Assembly: GCA_036897525.1 (NCBI GenBank)
Contig: JAYMTJ010000044.1
Location: forward strand, 23,751-87,750
Length of the DNA: 64,000 bases
Direction: 5' to 3'
Origin: Pelargonium x hortorum
Lineage: Eukaryota; Streptophyta; Magnoliopsida; Geraniales; Geraniaceae
In this document: in pieces, positions 13,401 through 24,943 of the stretch
How positions within the stretch are numbered: the stretch's first letter is position 1
Layout of the letters: the number at the start of each line of letters is the position of its first letter
Made by a program: the position numbers and the translations under genes
The notes under the pieces: model-generated
What the model was told of the DNA's origin: nothing
What the model saw: the letters and a program-made list of their open reading frames with translations, nothing else
Databases searched by the model: none

Positions 13401-15043
13401 GCTACCAAAATGGGTGTACTAAAACGTAGAATCCATAACCGAAGATAGGGTAAACCATTGCATTTCTACTTAATGCTAGAATTTTCTAAGAGGATATTTT
13501 CAGATACAAGCGTTCGTTAGCCAACAAACTTTCACTTCTGCCTTTGGGTGAAGCGAGGGAAAATTTGAAATTTGTAATATACTATTATGAGTATATTAAG
13601 GGAATTGAGTTAGGAATCAGAATATCTTATATAGAAATAGAATCTCCCCAGATTATAGATAGACCCGAGATATTTATTGGATGCACCTAAAACTCATATA
13701 ATGGTATGAATGCCAGCAATAATTAGTGTTAAATTGCTCTCAAAGTTAGAGTACGAACGCGGGTTTGAATCTAGTCTAGGGAGTTAGTATAAAGCTTTGT
13801 TTGAAGAAGATAGCTGGGGGAGCTCTTAGCCTTACACTTGAGCGGTTATAGGCTATCCATATTAATGGTTCAAACAGTAGTAACTTTTTTGTGCTCGAAA
13901 ACTAAATATTAGCTTAAACGAATTTGGAACCTACTGCATTTCCTAATTTCACACTGGATCGAATCTATTAAAAAAGCTACGCTCATACCTTTGATTTAGC
14001 TGTTTCTAATTACAGAGACTGGCGCGAACCGGGGTCATAACAAAACTTTGTTAGAAAAAACTAGAGTTATAGAAACTTCTTTACACGGATCGATATCTAG
14101 AAGGGGCATAAAATTCTCTGCGTATCAGACTCTACGTCTTTAAGATAAGGTCCCTTGAAGTCAAAGATTTCCTTTTTTTTTAAGACTTTGTAAGGGGAAC
14201 TTGTTCATTTGAACCCACCTTTTATGTGAATTCTCTTTGTTGTATTACCTTTTGAATGAGAAATGTAAACTTCGAAACACTTCTGCTTCTCATATACATT
14301 CTGATATAAGTACTTTCCGATAAAGGAGATGCTTCAATTCTTATCTGTTCTGTGCCGGTAAAGGAAAGAATACAGAATTGTTGCTACTAACCTTGTTTGT
14401 AGGATAAGGAGTCTAATAACCGAATATATATTCAATTGGGTTCTTGTTAAACCTGTAACTGACTAATCCGATAAAGAACTTATAGAATTCCTTAACTTGC
14501 TTTTGAGTTTGAGACAATCTTAATCTTAGAGAAGCGACTTATATGAAAGGGACTCTCTATCTAGGATTATAGCTTGTGAATGCGATTAAGACTCGGAACT
14601 TTCCTATTGGTATAACATAACTTTTTAAAACTTGCCGGAAGGTTGGGACAAAAGAAAAGCGGTTCCTAAAAAAGAGAACTTATTCTCTCACAGCCAGCAC
14701 CATAATGTACAAGGTATTTTAAAAAATCAAGAAGTTTTTTTTTTATCATCATAGTTTCTATTTAAGGCTTCTGTTTTACCCCTGTTTGCAACTTAGCATC
14801 AAACTTGTTTACAAGACTTGATTACTTTTATCAATAGAAGTATACCTGACAAGGCCCCTATTTTTTTCGCAAAGTGGGTGTCAACCCCGTTCGAGTATTA
14901 TTTCATGTAAGTTTCTTGGTTAGTAAAAGTATACTAGTATAATACGCAACACAAAAAAATCACTTAGTAGAGAAAAAATAACAGATCTTTACGAGACTCC
15001 TTGTATAGGTCTTTGAATAGCATTCCAGAAAGCAGTGATTAGA

Positions 15044-15094
15044 CGAGGATCCGCTTAAGAGTACAGGTCAGTGGTTCGAATCCTGTCACCTTGA
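15044..15094 (+). pseudogene. trnP-UGG: tRNA-Pro (UGG) pseudogene with internal deletion
   Basis: The 3' end, GGTTCGAATCCTGTCACCTTGA at its core, is the T-arm and acceptor of the native plant mitochondrial tRNA-Pro, and the 5' end CGAGG matches its start. Between them only about half of the normal sequence remains: 51 nt in place of about 75. The D-arm and most of the anticodon arm, including the TGG anticodon, are missing, although a GTACAG remnant of the 3' anticodon side survives. It cannot fold as a tRNA. It lies 32 nt upstream of the trnE relic on the same strand, so the two probably descend from a former trnP-trnE pair. Identity of the 3' half is very likely. That it is dead follows from the missing anticodon arm. 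Confidence 0.8.
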
Positions 15095-15126
15095 TTGAAT
15101 ATGAAAATTCTTTACTAATTCTTAAT

Positions 15127-15191
15127 GTCCCTTTCGTCTAGTGGTTAGGACATCGTCTTTTCAAGTCGAAGATGGGTCTCCCTAAGGGATA
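15127..15191 (+). pseudogene. trnE-UUC: tRNA-Glu (UUC) relic lacking the T-loop
   Basis: The first 47 nt match the native plant mitochondrial tRNA-Glu nearly base for base: acceptor GTCCCTT, D-arm with AGTGGTTAGGAC, and anticodon loop TTTTCAA with anticodon TTC. The 3' acceptor AAGGGAT is also intact and pairs with the 5' side, with the usual G-U at the end. The T-arm has lost about 8 nt. Only GGG-TCT-CCC remains, so the conserved TTCGATT loop is gone. The T after the anticodon is also changed to A in the loop. The element is about 65 nt in place of about 72. It is either a pseudogene or, less likely, a tRNA with a minimal T-arm. Confidence 0.82.
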
Positions 15192-15194
15192 AGT

Positions 15195-15530
15195 ATGCAA
15201 CACTCTTTCGGCCCTCTAATTTAATTAGTCAAATCTAGTAGAAGTTTAAAAGGGTGGATCTAATATCGCTAAAATGACCTCGTAATTCAAGACAAAAAAC
15301 CGTATTTAATTTAATCGGGATCTTTTATATCCTTGATATAAGCTCGGCAATCAATAAAGAGATGGGTTAAATTCCGGATCCGGATAGTAACTTCTCCCTA
15401 GAATTTAGAATACAACTCCGCTAGTCAAGAGGAATATACCACATAAATAAAGCCTACCTATACCTACTTCTAAGTGTATGGGATAAGATACTTTTGTTGA
15501 CATAATAGGATCCATTTAGGTGTTTCAGAA
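15195..15530. other. Short intergenic stretch
   Basis: No gene recognised. It contains the perfect palindrome TCCGGATCCGGA at 15373-15384. Confidence 0.6.
15373..15384. repeat. Palindrome TCCGGATCCGGA
   Basis: Perfect 12-bp palindrome with a central GGATCC. It belongs by form to the short GC-rich palindromes scattered through the window. Confidence 0.55.
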
Positions 15531-15532
15531 TC

Positions 15533-15609
15533 CAAAGGAAAAGGTTTTGAACCCTTGCATGCCTATTACACGAATTGGTACCTTATCAACTTTGTAATAA
15601 CTCAAAGGA
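15533..15609 (-). pseudogene. tRNA-Gln/His-like remnant between 7-bp direct repeats
   Basis: Read on the minus strand, the segment GGCATGCAAGGGTTCAAAAC followed by CTTTT matches the variable region and T-arm of plant mitochondrial tRNA-Gln. The T-stem AAGGG/CCTTT pairs in all five positions. Upstream there is a D-arm-like ACAAAGTTGATAAGGT and an anticodon-like stem CCAAT/ATAGG (four of five pairs) around the loop TCGTGTA. That loop would place GTG (histidine) at the anticodon, but with C in place of the invariant U33. The acceptor stem does not pair. In its place both ends carry the direct repeat CAAAGGA (15533-15539 and 15603-15609, plus strand). Most likely a decayed trnQ; trnH is the alternative. 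Confidence 0.5.
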
Positions 15610-18600
15610 TACCCTACTTTTTTCAAAATAGATGAAGGGGAGGCTTTGAGTTGTAAATAACTAGACTAAGTTGTTAAGAAAATTTTCAGGAAGTTTTTTG
15701 TTTATTTAAGTGGGAACCCCTCTAATTTCAGGTTCAAAATTTTAAGCTTAGAACAAAGTCATCAAAAAAAGTTTCGTATTTTAAAACAGAAACTCCGAGG
15801 AGTGTAAATCCTTATCCGTGTAATGTAATAGATGCAGTGCACAAGTGCCTTCTCTTAATTGGAATGGAGTAAAAAGCTCAGGAACAGGTACCTTGGAGTC
15901 ATTTTTATTAGTTGCTCTTAGTGGGTTGGAACCTTTCTTTCGACATACAGCAACTTTAGGACTAGGCGTTCCGCAAATTAGATTCTGAAGGGGTCGCAAT
16001 AGCTTAAAAATTCTTTTATAGATATAGGCGGGTAAAATATAATGAAGAGGATAGTCCTATGCAGAGTGAACTCAAAAGAATCTTCATTGACAGGTAGACA
16101 CGGATTTTTAGTGCTTAAATATCTAAAGTTTACCACTCTACGGGTCCCTTAAAATAAGAGCCTGATTCGCTAACTATAGGTAATGTTGTAGCAGGCTTAG
16201 CAAGAAGAGCTTTCCTTAGATTCCGTATTCTTGTAGCTCAACATTCTGTATTACAAGCTAAGGTGTATTATCTTTATTCCAGGTTATTGGTAATTTGGGA
16301 TAACAAACAAACGGATTCTCTTAATTGTCCTTAATTATCTTAGTTCTTCCTTAGAGAGACAAACACTAAATACACCTTTTGCCTTTAGTATCCGGAAATT
16401 GAGACTATATCCTGTCAGTAAACTCGGTAAGCATTCCCAACGAGCGTTTGTTTTGCAACATGCTGAAAACAAGTAAAGTAGCTTAAAGAAACCCCTTTTT
16501 ATTTTAGTCTCTGGACTTTGACTTTAGCTTATGCCAGGTACTTCAGTATAATGTCTTATTTAAATAACATAGAGTTTTCTTAGTGGACACTTCTACAGAC
16601 TTGCGTCATTCTCATTCGCCTTATAGGAAAGAGAGAACAAGAGCTCCTTGCTTGTTTATTGATCACGCGAAATAACCTCTCGTCTCGTGAATTTCTAATA
16701 AAAGGAATTCGCACTGAGAAATGAAGGCATTTTTTTGGTACTTATAGAGACCCGAAAACGGGAACCCCTCGCTTTGTTCTTTAGACCGAAAGGCCTACAG
16801 CACCGAAAAACCCAGAACACCAGAAAAGCTTCCTAAACTTTACCCAGGATACTATACTAACTAAAAGTAGAAGCCAGATACAGGACATATGAAAGAAAAT
16901 GCCCTTGAGTTCCCAGCCTTAGCCCCTTTTCTGCCAAGGACCTTCCGTTTGTTATAAAGCTAGAGATAGAGCACTAACAAGAAAATAGGTACAGACCTGG
17001 TGGAAAGGACTAACATAGCATAGAAAACACCCTTTCCTTTACTTGATGGTATTTCTAGGGTTAGCAACAGGCGGGTCTGTTAAGGGAATGAGGCTTAGCA
17101 TCCTGGTTATAAGGTTAGCTGTAGGAGGAATTCTAGTTGTTAGGATGTCTTTGTAGTTGGGATTGGGTTCTATAAGATAGTAATTTAGAGGGACTGACTA
17201 AGAAATTCGGAGTATTTTGGAACACTAGAAAGAAGTCAAGCTGTCCATGGAATCCAAGCCTAGGAACATAGCCTAAATACAACAGCAGCTACCCTAACCC
17301 AAGCAATACCATCAATACAATTCTCTTTCATAACCAACCAGTAATTCCATCACACCCTTGAAAGCTGGTCAATAGACGGAATTATGAATATATACTAATT
17401 AACCTGAGGAAACTGAGTAAGACTTCCTTATGTACTAGTTAGAGCTCCCCTTGGTTTCGACTGTCAACAATTGCTAGGTTAAAGTCTACAAACCGGGATC
17501 CTAATAAACTGTGAAATTAAGAAAGGGTGTTTGGCTTGCTGTTTAGTATCATACTTTTATGGGATTCCTAGTTGTATTCTTAATTGATTGATATATACAG
17601 ATTAAAAAAAGGAAGATATAAATAAATAGAAAGTTTTATAAGAAGAACTTTTAGGGCTGTTTTACCTGCAGTGAATCCGCCAAAGTTTCTGGTTATTAAG
17701 ACTTATTTCAGGGGCCTGCTATAAACTACCGGGGTTCCTTTTACTTTAAATTAGATCCAGTTCCTGCTAAGAGCTGCTCCTTGTAAAAAAAACTTACTAA
17801 CTTTTCTTTTCTTTTCTCGATATCATAGACCACAGAAAAGCCCAGTTATTATAAGAAATTTATGAGTATCACAAGTTTTGGAACCTAGGACATTCGGATT
17901 AAAGTTCTATAAAAAAGGAAAATAAAAAAAGAGTTTTTTAGAGCTTTATGTCTGGGACTGAGATTGCGCGTTTAACCCCTATATTACTTACTTTGGAACT
18001 TTTTTAATACTAATATTAGAATACTAATGGAGAGGGCATTCGCTTAACTCACCTCACCCCTTCTAATTAGAGTTTACGTTGCTCTAAAAAGGTTTCAGTG
18101 ACTTTTCCTAGGTGCCCCTTTTCCCGGAAGAGTTCTAAATAGGAGAAAATTTTATGTACTTGGCAGCTAACAAGACAAGTTTGCCTTTGAGAGCTCTCAA
18201 ACAGCCTTTTCGATTTTGAGGTTTCTGTTTAGGAAGTTATAAGCAGGGCGAAAAGAACAATCATAAGCCTTGGTATTAAGTGATTCTGGGCCTTAAAGTC
18301 TAAATAGTATTCTGTTTTACAGCTGTTAAGTTAAGTCGGGACGCCAGTTCTGCCTAAAGGAACTCCAACTAAAGGAAGGGAATTTCTAGTAAATGAAGCC
18401 AAGGAAATTGACAAGGGACAAGACTTACACTTTATTATTTATACTTAGGAACCCTCGATGTTATCCCCATTTAGTCAAAACTTGTATTCCGTTAGCCTAA
18501 TTGTTAATATTCCGCGAACTTGCCTGTTAAACCTATACGCAATCTAGGAGAGTCTCCCAATAAATAAAGAAATGCCTTACCAAGTTTAGACTTTCCTTTG

Positions 18601-20534
18601 TATTCTATCTAGGATCCCTTTGTCTTATTTGGAATATCTCAACCAGGGTCTCTCACTAAGCCCTACCTAACTTCGAGAGTGCTAACATAGCTACTAGAAA
18701 ATACACGAGTTCGAGTCCCATAATATAGACTATATAAGAGCTCCTCTCCAGCCCAAGTTGAAAATACCTTATTTTGTAAAACTAATAGACTTCGGGTTGA
18801 TTCTGTTATTTTCGATAGGAGACATTCTTGACAATAGAAAGAGACTAGCTTGAGCATATTGTTCATTTGCGCTTGTATTTTGCTCTTACGAAATAGGGTT
18901 TGTAAGTTCCTAGTACAGAAAGGGGAGATAAAGTAAAGTCAATTTCTAGTTCTAAAAAAGTTTCCTCTTATACTTTGGACTGAAAAGTTAACTATGAAAC
19001 TCCTATTCAATTGCATTGACTCGGTTTTCAATTTACAAAGCAAAGGGAAAAAGAGTCTACCATAGTAATGATTTCTACTTACCTTATAGAAAACCCACGG
19101 GAAAGCCCTAGAATAGTACTACTCTCCTGAAAAAAAAATTTATGCATTTCTTACTGAATTCATACTCTTATTCTTATCTGCTTGCTATTTCAGAGGTTTA
19201 AGGCTTACACAAAACAACTTCAGTACTTCCCAGTTTTCCTGTTAAGCTCACTTAATTACAAACCAGAAACAGAGTAGCTAACTTTCAAGAGTGCCTCGGC
19301 TACTCGATTTACTTTATCCTCGGTATTACTTATTTATTAAAGTATAACATGCAACCCTTAATAATTCTAAAGTAGGTATGTACGCTACTCTTGTCTTGTT
19401 CTTGTAAGACGGCTCTCTCAGGAGTTGAAAGCAAGCTAAGTAATTCTTTGTTCTTGAGGACTAAGCTTATAGCCGGTAAATACAGAACTAAGTCTTCATT
19501 TGTCTAATTGTGATGGTATTGCGTAGGTCTATATTGCTTTACCAAGAAAAAACTTATTAATTTACAAACGCAACCTCTTGATCTTACTCTTGCTTGGACT
19601 GGTCTGGGACGGGCTAGCTCTCTCTACTACCTCTACTAAAAGGCAGCTTAACTCTTATTACAAGGGTATATTTTGAAAACGTAAATACTTGCTTGCGACG
19701 AGGCTTTCGAAAGGATATTTAGAGTCGCTACTTAAGTTAAGGGCAGCTCTCCTACGAATACATCTAGTTGGGTTTTTTAATCTATTAATTAAGCAATTAA
19801 AGAAACTCAGCATACCATATGGTAATTCTTTTCCTCGTTAACTTTACGTCTATAATACAAAAGGAACAGGCACTAAAGTAGGTATATAAAAAATGAGGGG
19901 AATTTAGGACCTAGACTTTTGCTCCTCATAAGGTAAAAACCCGCATCTTTAGCCCTCGTTTGTAGAGATTTTAGGCCCTTATATAGAGGTACAAATTTCT
20001 GTGTTAACAATAGATGATTTTTTGGGTGTAGCAATAACTTTAGGTAGAAGTTTCTTGTTCTTGATCCTGTTTTTAGCGGTTTTTTTGAAAAAAAAGTATC
20101 TAGGAATTCCTTAAAGTTTGAAGTTATTGTTCAGGCTAGGACTGTTTATTAGCTCTATTAGGGGAGGTACTTTTAGGTGTAGATTTTTTTACCGGGATAA
20201 AGCTTTCTAGGGGACTACCAGAAATTACATTTTATACCGGATTTCCGCCTATTACTACAGCACAATGTGAGGTATAAGGAATCCTCCTTTGGCTACTTAT
20301 ATTATACCCGGGGTCTTTTAGAAGAAGTCTACGAAATTGGCAATTAGATTGCAAGCTCTCAAAAAATATCTGAAGCTTTAGCAAGAAAAAGAAAAGGAGT
20401 CTGTTTAACTTGCCTAGCAGGCCCTGACTAATACGGACAGACAAGAACTCTTTCTTGTCTCTAAAGTTATGATTATCTGAAGTTAAGAAAGGGGCATGCG
20501 TATGCAAAAGGTCAGCAAATTTCCTTTTAATTAT

Positions 20535-20563
20535 ACTTATTAAAAATATATATTATATATAAA
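20535..20563. repeat. AT-rich simple sequence
   Basis: A run of almost only A and T with TATATA repeats. It has no other content I can support. Confidence 0.5.
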
Positions 20564-21545
20564 TAAAAGTTCCTCTGCGGATTACGGGTATTTTTTTAGT
20601 TATATATAAAAAGGCTCTTAAATTCTACTTCATATCTTGAGTTTTCGCTCCTTCATAGCCTGAGAAAATACCTAAGTGAGGGTCAATTCAGAGGCTTTCC
20701 TTGTTAGTGAATTTGGTAATAATTAAGATAATAAATAAGATCCTCGGTTTTATTTTGAGGAATATTAAGCAGATCAGGTCAGGCCCGTATTATTCTACGT
20801 TAATGAAGGGGGCTCTATGAAATAAGGTAAAGAAATTAAGCTGATTTTTGCTCAGGGTGCCCTATATCTTTTTTGTCTCCGGAAGGGCAGCCTTTGCGTT
20901 GTAACATTTGATTTAAAACCCTTGTCTTAACGTACGTTCCGGGAAGGTTTTTAGCTATAAAATAAATAGAAAGGGGTATGTTTCTTGACCGATAAGAGTT
21001 CTTAGATTTCACTTTAGATGATATAGAGATTTCCTAGTTAGTAAGAAATTAAAGTTAAGTTTGTTAGAGCTAGGCATTGGTTTTCTTTTCGGATAGAGAG
21101 ACTTCAGTTCTAAACAAGTCAAGAAATAGAATTATTTGAAAGTTTTTTATAGCTACAGCTTAAATAGATATGTATGGTATAAAGAGGGGGTCTAGTATCC
21201 TATAATTTTATCTTTCTTAGTCTTTTGTTGTATTCCGGTTAAAGTTAACGAGTTTCCGGTAAAGAATTTCCGTAAAGAGGTACAAAGTTATATGCGTTCT
21301 CGGACTTGGTAAATAGAAATAATAAATAGTAAATTAATTAAGTAATCCGGGAATAGGCGGGCGCTTCCTAGTCAGGTATTTTCTTAGATATTAGCTTAAG
21401 CAGTTATATAGGTTAAGTAGGTCTATACTAAATATAAAAAGGGAAACCCTCTTTAAAAAGCTAGGGGATAGCTGCAGCAAGTGAGAACCAAATAGGAATC
21501 GCTTAAATAGAAAGAAATTTTTGAGTTAACTTCAGATCGAGGCCC

Positions 21546-21570
21546 GTATAGTATATAGTATAGTATAATG
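21546..21570. repeat. TAGTA/TATAG microsatellite
   Basis: Imperfect repeats of GTATA/TAGTA. A similar short array occurs at 45836-45855. Confidence 0.6.
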
Positions 21571-21588
21571 GAGGAGCTTAATCCAGAA

Positions 21589-21675
21589 TGAGGACAAGAA
21601 TTTGGAATTAACCAGGGGGGGCAGATCGAAGTAATATAAGTACCCCATAGAATGGGTTCAAGTCGCATGTCCTCT
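21589..21675 (+). pseudogene. tRNA-like element of uncertain identity
   Basis: The sequences GAGGAC (21590-21595) and GTCCTC (21669-21674) pair perfectly at the distance expected of a class II tRNA acceptor stem (87 nt overall). The 3' side carries a T-arm ATGGG, TTCAAGT, CGCAT with four of five pairs. Just before the T-loop, CCCAT/ATGGG can also form a hairpin. I cannot place a convincing D-arm or anticodon arm, because the middle is dominated by a run of seven G. It may be a heavily decayed tRNA or a coincidence around a T-arm-like motif. It lies inside a 110-codon minus-strand frame that I consider accidental. Confidence 0.25.
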
Positions 21676-23524
21676 AAAAAAAAGATTTTAACTCCAGGCC
21701 AGGGTTGAGTGTATGTAGTTCCATCAGTTATAACGCCGACTATCGAGCAACAACACATAGAATTGAAAGAAATCAAAACACACAAGCAAGAAAGGGTAGT
21801 AATATCCTCACTTTGACTCTGAAGTATAGTTTTCGTTTTTTTGATCTCGTGTATGTAAATTAAATAGCGGGTATTCCAGTAAAAAAGCTTGTTTTAACAA
21901 ATAAAATTGGAGTACAAAATTAGTACCAAATTCTGTGAACAGTTGGAAACTAGATTCAAAGGGGGGCCTTAGAAAAACTCAGTAAAAAAAATTGTTGACA
22001 AGATTGTTTTTACGTTATTTCAAAAGAAGCCTCTCGCTTGCTTCTTCCGAAAATCCTAGTTATTGCTTAAAGCTCCGCTACTAACTTAACTGATTTAAAT
22101 GTGTCATAATTCGTAAAGTATTCAGAGTCTTTCATTTCGTTGAGATGAAAATCACAGACATAAGGCAAGTACTCCCTGTTTTAATTCTACTATTAAAGGT
22201 CCTCTTGCTATGCTAGAAAAAGTGAGCCCTTCGACGCGTAAAGTTTCCGGGGTATTCGAGATTTTTTCTAATCGTATTTTGTTAAACTAATTGCTTGTAA
22301 CTTAATTTAATAAATAGCTTGGCTTAAAGGGTCTTTTTTTTGAGTTTGTAAATTATATAAAAAAGCGTTTGTAGTATAGTATGTAGGAAAGCAATAGTTA
22401 GCTAGCTAGATTTCGTAATTCTGTGTAAAGAGAAAAGTTGTACCCTTGATATATAAATGGATGTAGATAGAGCAGCATCCCTTACTCCGTTAAGTTTTTA
22501 ATTTTCTAATTTGACACGAGGAAAAGAAATGTGCTAGAAAATGACTTATATAGAACCGTGTACCGATATAAGAGATTATATGCTTGTTGAGGGGTATAAA
22601 TGGATTGATTTCCCTTCCTGCTAGGATCATGAGCATAGATTGTGGATGCTATGAATTCAAACAGATCACCTTTTATTTAGGCTTTGCTATAAGCAAAGCT
22701 GGCGGAAGGTTGATCGGCCTTGTTTCCTTTTTGGATCCCCTATTTAATAATATACCGGAAATCTTTTAATTCTATGTAATAAGCAAACCCACCTTAATAG
22801 AAAGGTTAACTTAACTAAATTACAGCTTCCTAAACATATAAACATTCGCTAATTTCACACCCACTTAGAAGGACACTCCTTTATAAAGCAAAACTACTAG
22901 GTATTCATGTGTAAATTATACTAAAGGGTAACAAGCACACTTACTTGCATTCCAGATAGTGACTATAGAGAGCAGAGATACAAATTATGCTTTGTCTGCA
23001 TGGAGTTACTCTGGATCTGAATCAATTTTATCTTACACTTGGGTCCTGACAGAAAAAAGACTTTATAATAGATTAGATCTCAAAGCGCAATAGTATACGA
23101 GATTCCTCTTTATTGGATCCCGGGAATTTAGCTCTCCTTATTAGAGAGTCTAGGTGATAATATAAAGATTTTAGTAATCAATCTGGGATTCGGTGGGCAA
23201 AAAGACACCCATATGATATGAGGACTCATTTTTGACTCTTATAATAAAATAAAGACGTGGTCTATAGCTCAAAACGGGACAGTATAACTATTCTTATCTA
23301 AACGGGCGTTATGAAATAGACAAAAAACCAAGAGGTACCGGAATCTAAGGACTAGAAATTGGTATTCTGTCGCATTAAATGATAGGAAAATTCAATGATT
23401 ACTCTATTAAATTAAAAAGAAAAACTTTACTAGCTTCCAGACAAAGTCAAAGACATACTTTTTAAATGGAAACTTCGAGCTAAAGTTGACAATTGATAAA
23501 CGTAAAGTTGGGCTGGGTAAAACA

Positions 23525-23563
23525 AGGTAGCCTTAAGCCTTGGGTTGCAGGTTCAAGTCGTAT
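23525..23563 (+). pseudogene. tRNA 3'-half-like fragment (trnK-like T-arm)
   Basis: GCAGGTTCAAGTC (23547-23559) equals the T-arm start of plant mitochondrial tRNA-Lys. Just upstream CAAGG and CCTTG can form a five-pair stem around a 10-nt loop, in the place of an anticodon arm. The 3' side of the T-stem does not pair well and no acceptor stem is visible. A decayed fragment at best. Confidence 0.3.
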
Positions 23564-24912
23564 ATAATATTTGCTGCCAAACTTTCCAAATCTGAACAAA
23601 TGATATTCGCGTAGCATAGACATTTTAAATGAAGTAAGTGAAAATAGAACTGTCCAGTTAATTTACTAAAATCTTAAATACAGTAAAAATAGACTTTTGA
23701 ATACTAAAGCTTTCGTAGAGAGTGTAGAGGTCAATACTCTTGTTGTAGAAAATAGAACTATTTAATCTAATACATACCCTATCCGGACTAGTAAGTGATA
23801 AATACTACAAAGGTTCTACATGAATAAAATTTTGATGTTCTCGGCTTTAAGCACCGGTTTTGCCTAACTATTGCGCGCATACACTTTAATTCAACATATC
23901 AAAGAAAGAGGAGTCAAATTTTGACTTGGTTTAAATCTAAATTTGTTATTCACCTAATCTTAGTTGTATACTAAGTCCCCGGGTCTACCCTGTAACCGGA
24001 ATCCTTAGGAATTGAAAGGTTTGGTTCTAGTCGTCTATAAAGCCGGATACAAAGAATTTAACATTAATAATGTGTAAAGGTGTCCGGGACACGGGAAACC
24101 CAACCCAGTGTTATCCCTTTTCTCTTTGGTTGAAGCGATAAAATCCTATTGAATTAAGAGGCCCCTTTAATATATGGATGGGCGCTTTGTTTAGCATTAG
24201 GATTCACTTCTTTTTGGTTTTATGGTTCTGCAACACTCTCTAATTTATTTAGCTTAAACTCATACGCGGTTAGAATTTTACTTTCATCCCTTAGTTAAAA
24301 AAAAGACACTTTATAAACCGTAGAGAATATCTTCTGTACTTAACAGTCCCTTTATTTTCTTAGCTAGCCGCGCTACTTTACTTATAGTAATAGTAGGATA
24401 CCCCCTTGATATTAGCTTTTCGATTGAAGCGCGTAGTTTTTTCCCCTACTATTATGATTTCTGGGTCCTGTTATAGAGCTCCTGGCAAGTTAAGTACTGG
24501 GATCTCGAGCAGTCAATCTGGGGCTTCTAATTTTTTGGCCTTAGGAATGCTTTTATTTATAATTAACAATAGAATTTTCGGGAAATTAATAAAGAACACA
24601 ACGGAAGCTCAAGCAATCTCTTAGGTTACTAGTTTATTAGAATTAGCACAAGCTCCATGTATAAAAAAAAAAGGGTTCATAAAAAGTCAAGGATCCTTGT
24701 ACAGAAGCTCTATTTGGTTGGGACTACTCAAGAAGGAATCTTTTTAGAATTCAAGACTCACTAAATCTTAATAGAAGAGTATCCTATTTCTAAATAGTTA
24801 TTAAGATTCAGGACTTCTCTCTCGCTCAAGCCCCCCCCCGGATAGCAAGTAAAAGCATTGGAAAATTGGATATCAAATCGAGACCCTAAGAATTTTCTGT
24901 TAGAATATTTGC

Positions 24913-24943
24913 CTCAGACTTAAAACTCGGGTTCAAGTCCCGT
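24913..24943 (+). pseudogene. tRNA 3'-half-like fragment (trnL-UAA-like)
   Basis: CAGACTTAAAA followed by CTCGGGTTCAAGTCCCG recalls the anticodon loop and T-arm of a leucine (UAA) tRNA with the variable arm removed. The T-stem CGGG/CCCG pairs. No 5' half or acceptor stem is present. Identity is tentative. Confidence 0.3.

Larger units (their letters stand above)
3460..15040. other. Long intergenic tract, no gene recognised
   Basis: About 11.6 kb of A/T-rich spacer. Open frames up to about 100 codons occur (for example 8346-8648 on the minus strand), but they match chance expectation and resemble no family I know. Structures that stand out are short GC-rich palindromes (4056-4066, 8986-9000, 10414-10423) and simple purine or pyrimidine runs (for example 4602-4620 and 7783-7803). 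No tRNA or rRNA segment was seen. Confidence 0.6.
15612..21585. other. Intergenic tract, no gene recognised
   Basis: A/T-rich spacer. A 72-codon frame at 15781-15999 (minus, TTG start) and others are within chance length and unrecognised. At 18709 GTTCGAGTCCC resembles a T-loop, but no surrounding cloverleaf is visible. Around 17.28-17.36 kb the plus strand becomes A/C-rich, like the later islands. Confidence 0.55.

Noticed and set aside
15781-15999. 72-codon minus-strand ORF with a fairly protein-like composition
   Set aside because: TTG start, no motif and no repeat copy elsewhere that I could find.
18700-18725. T-loop-like GAGTTCGAGTCCC
   Set aside because: The T-stem does not pair, and no other tRNA arm is found around it.
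21453-21785. 110-codon minus-strand ORF
   Set aside because: Chance length. It overlaps the tRNA-like element and a TAGTA microsatellite, and no family is recognised.
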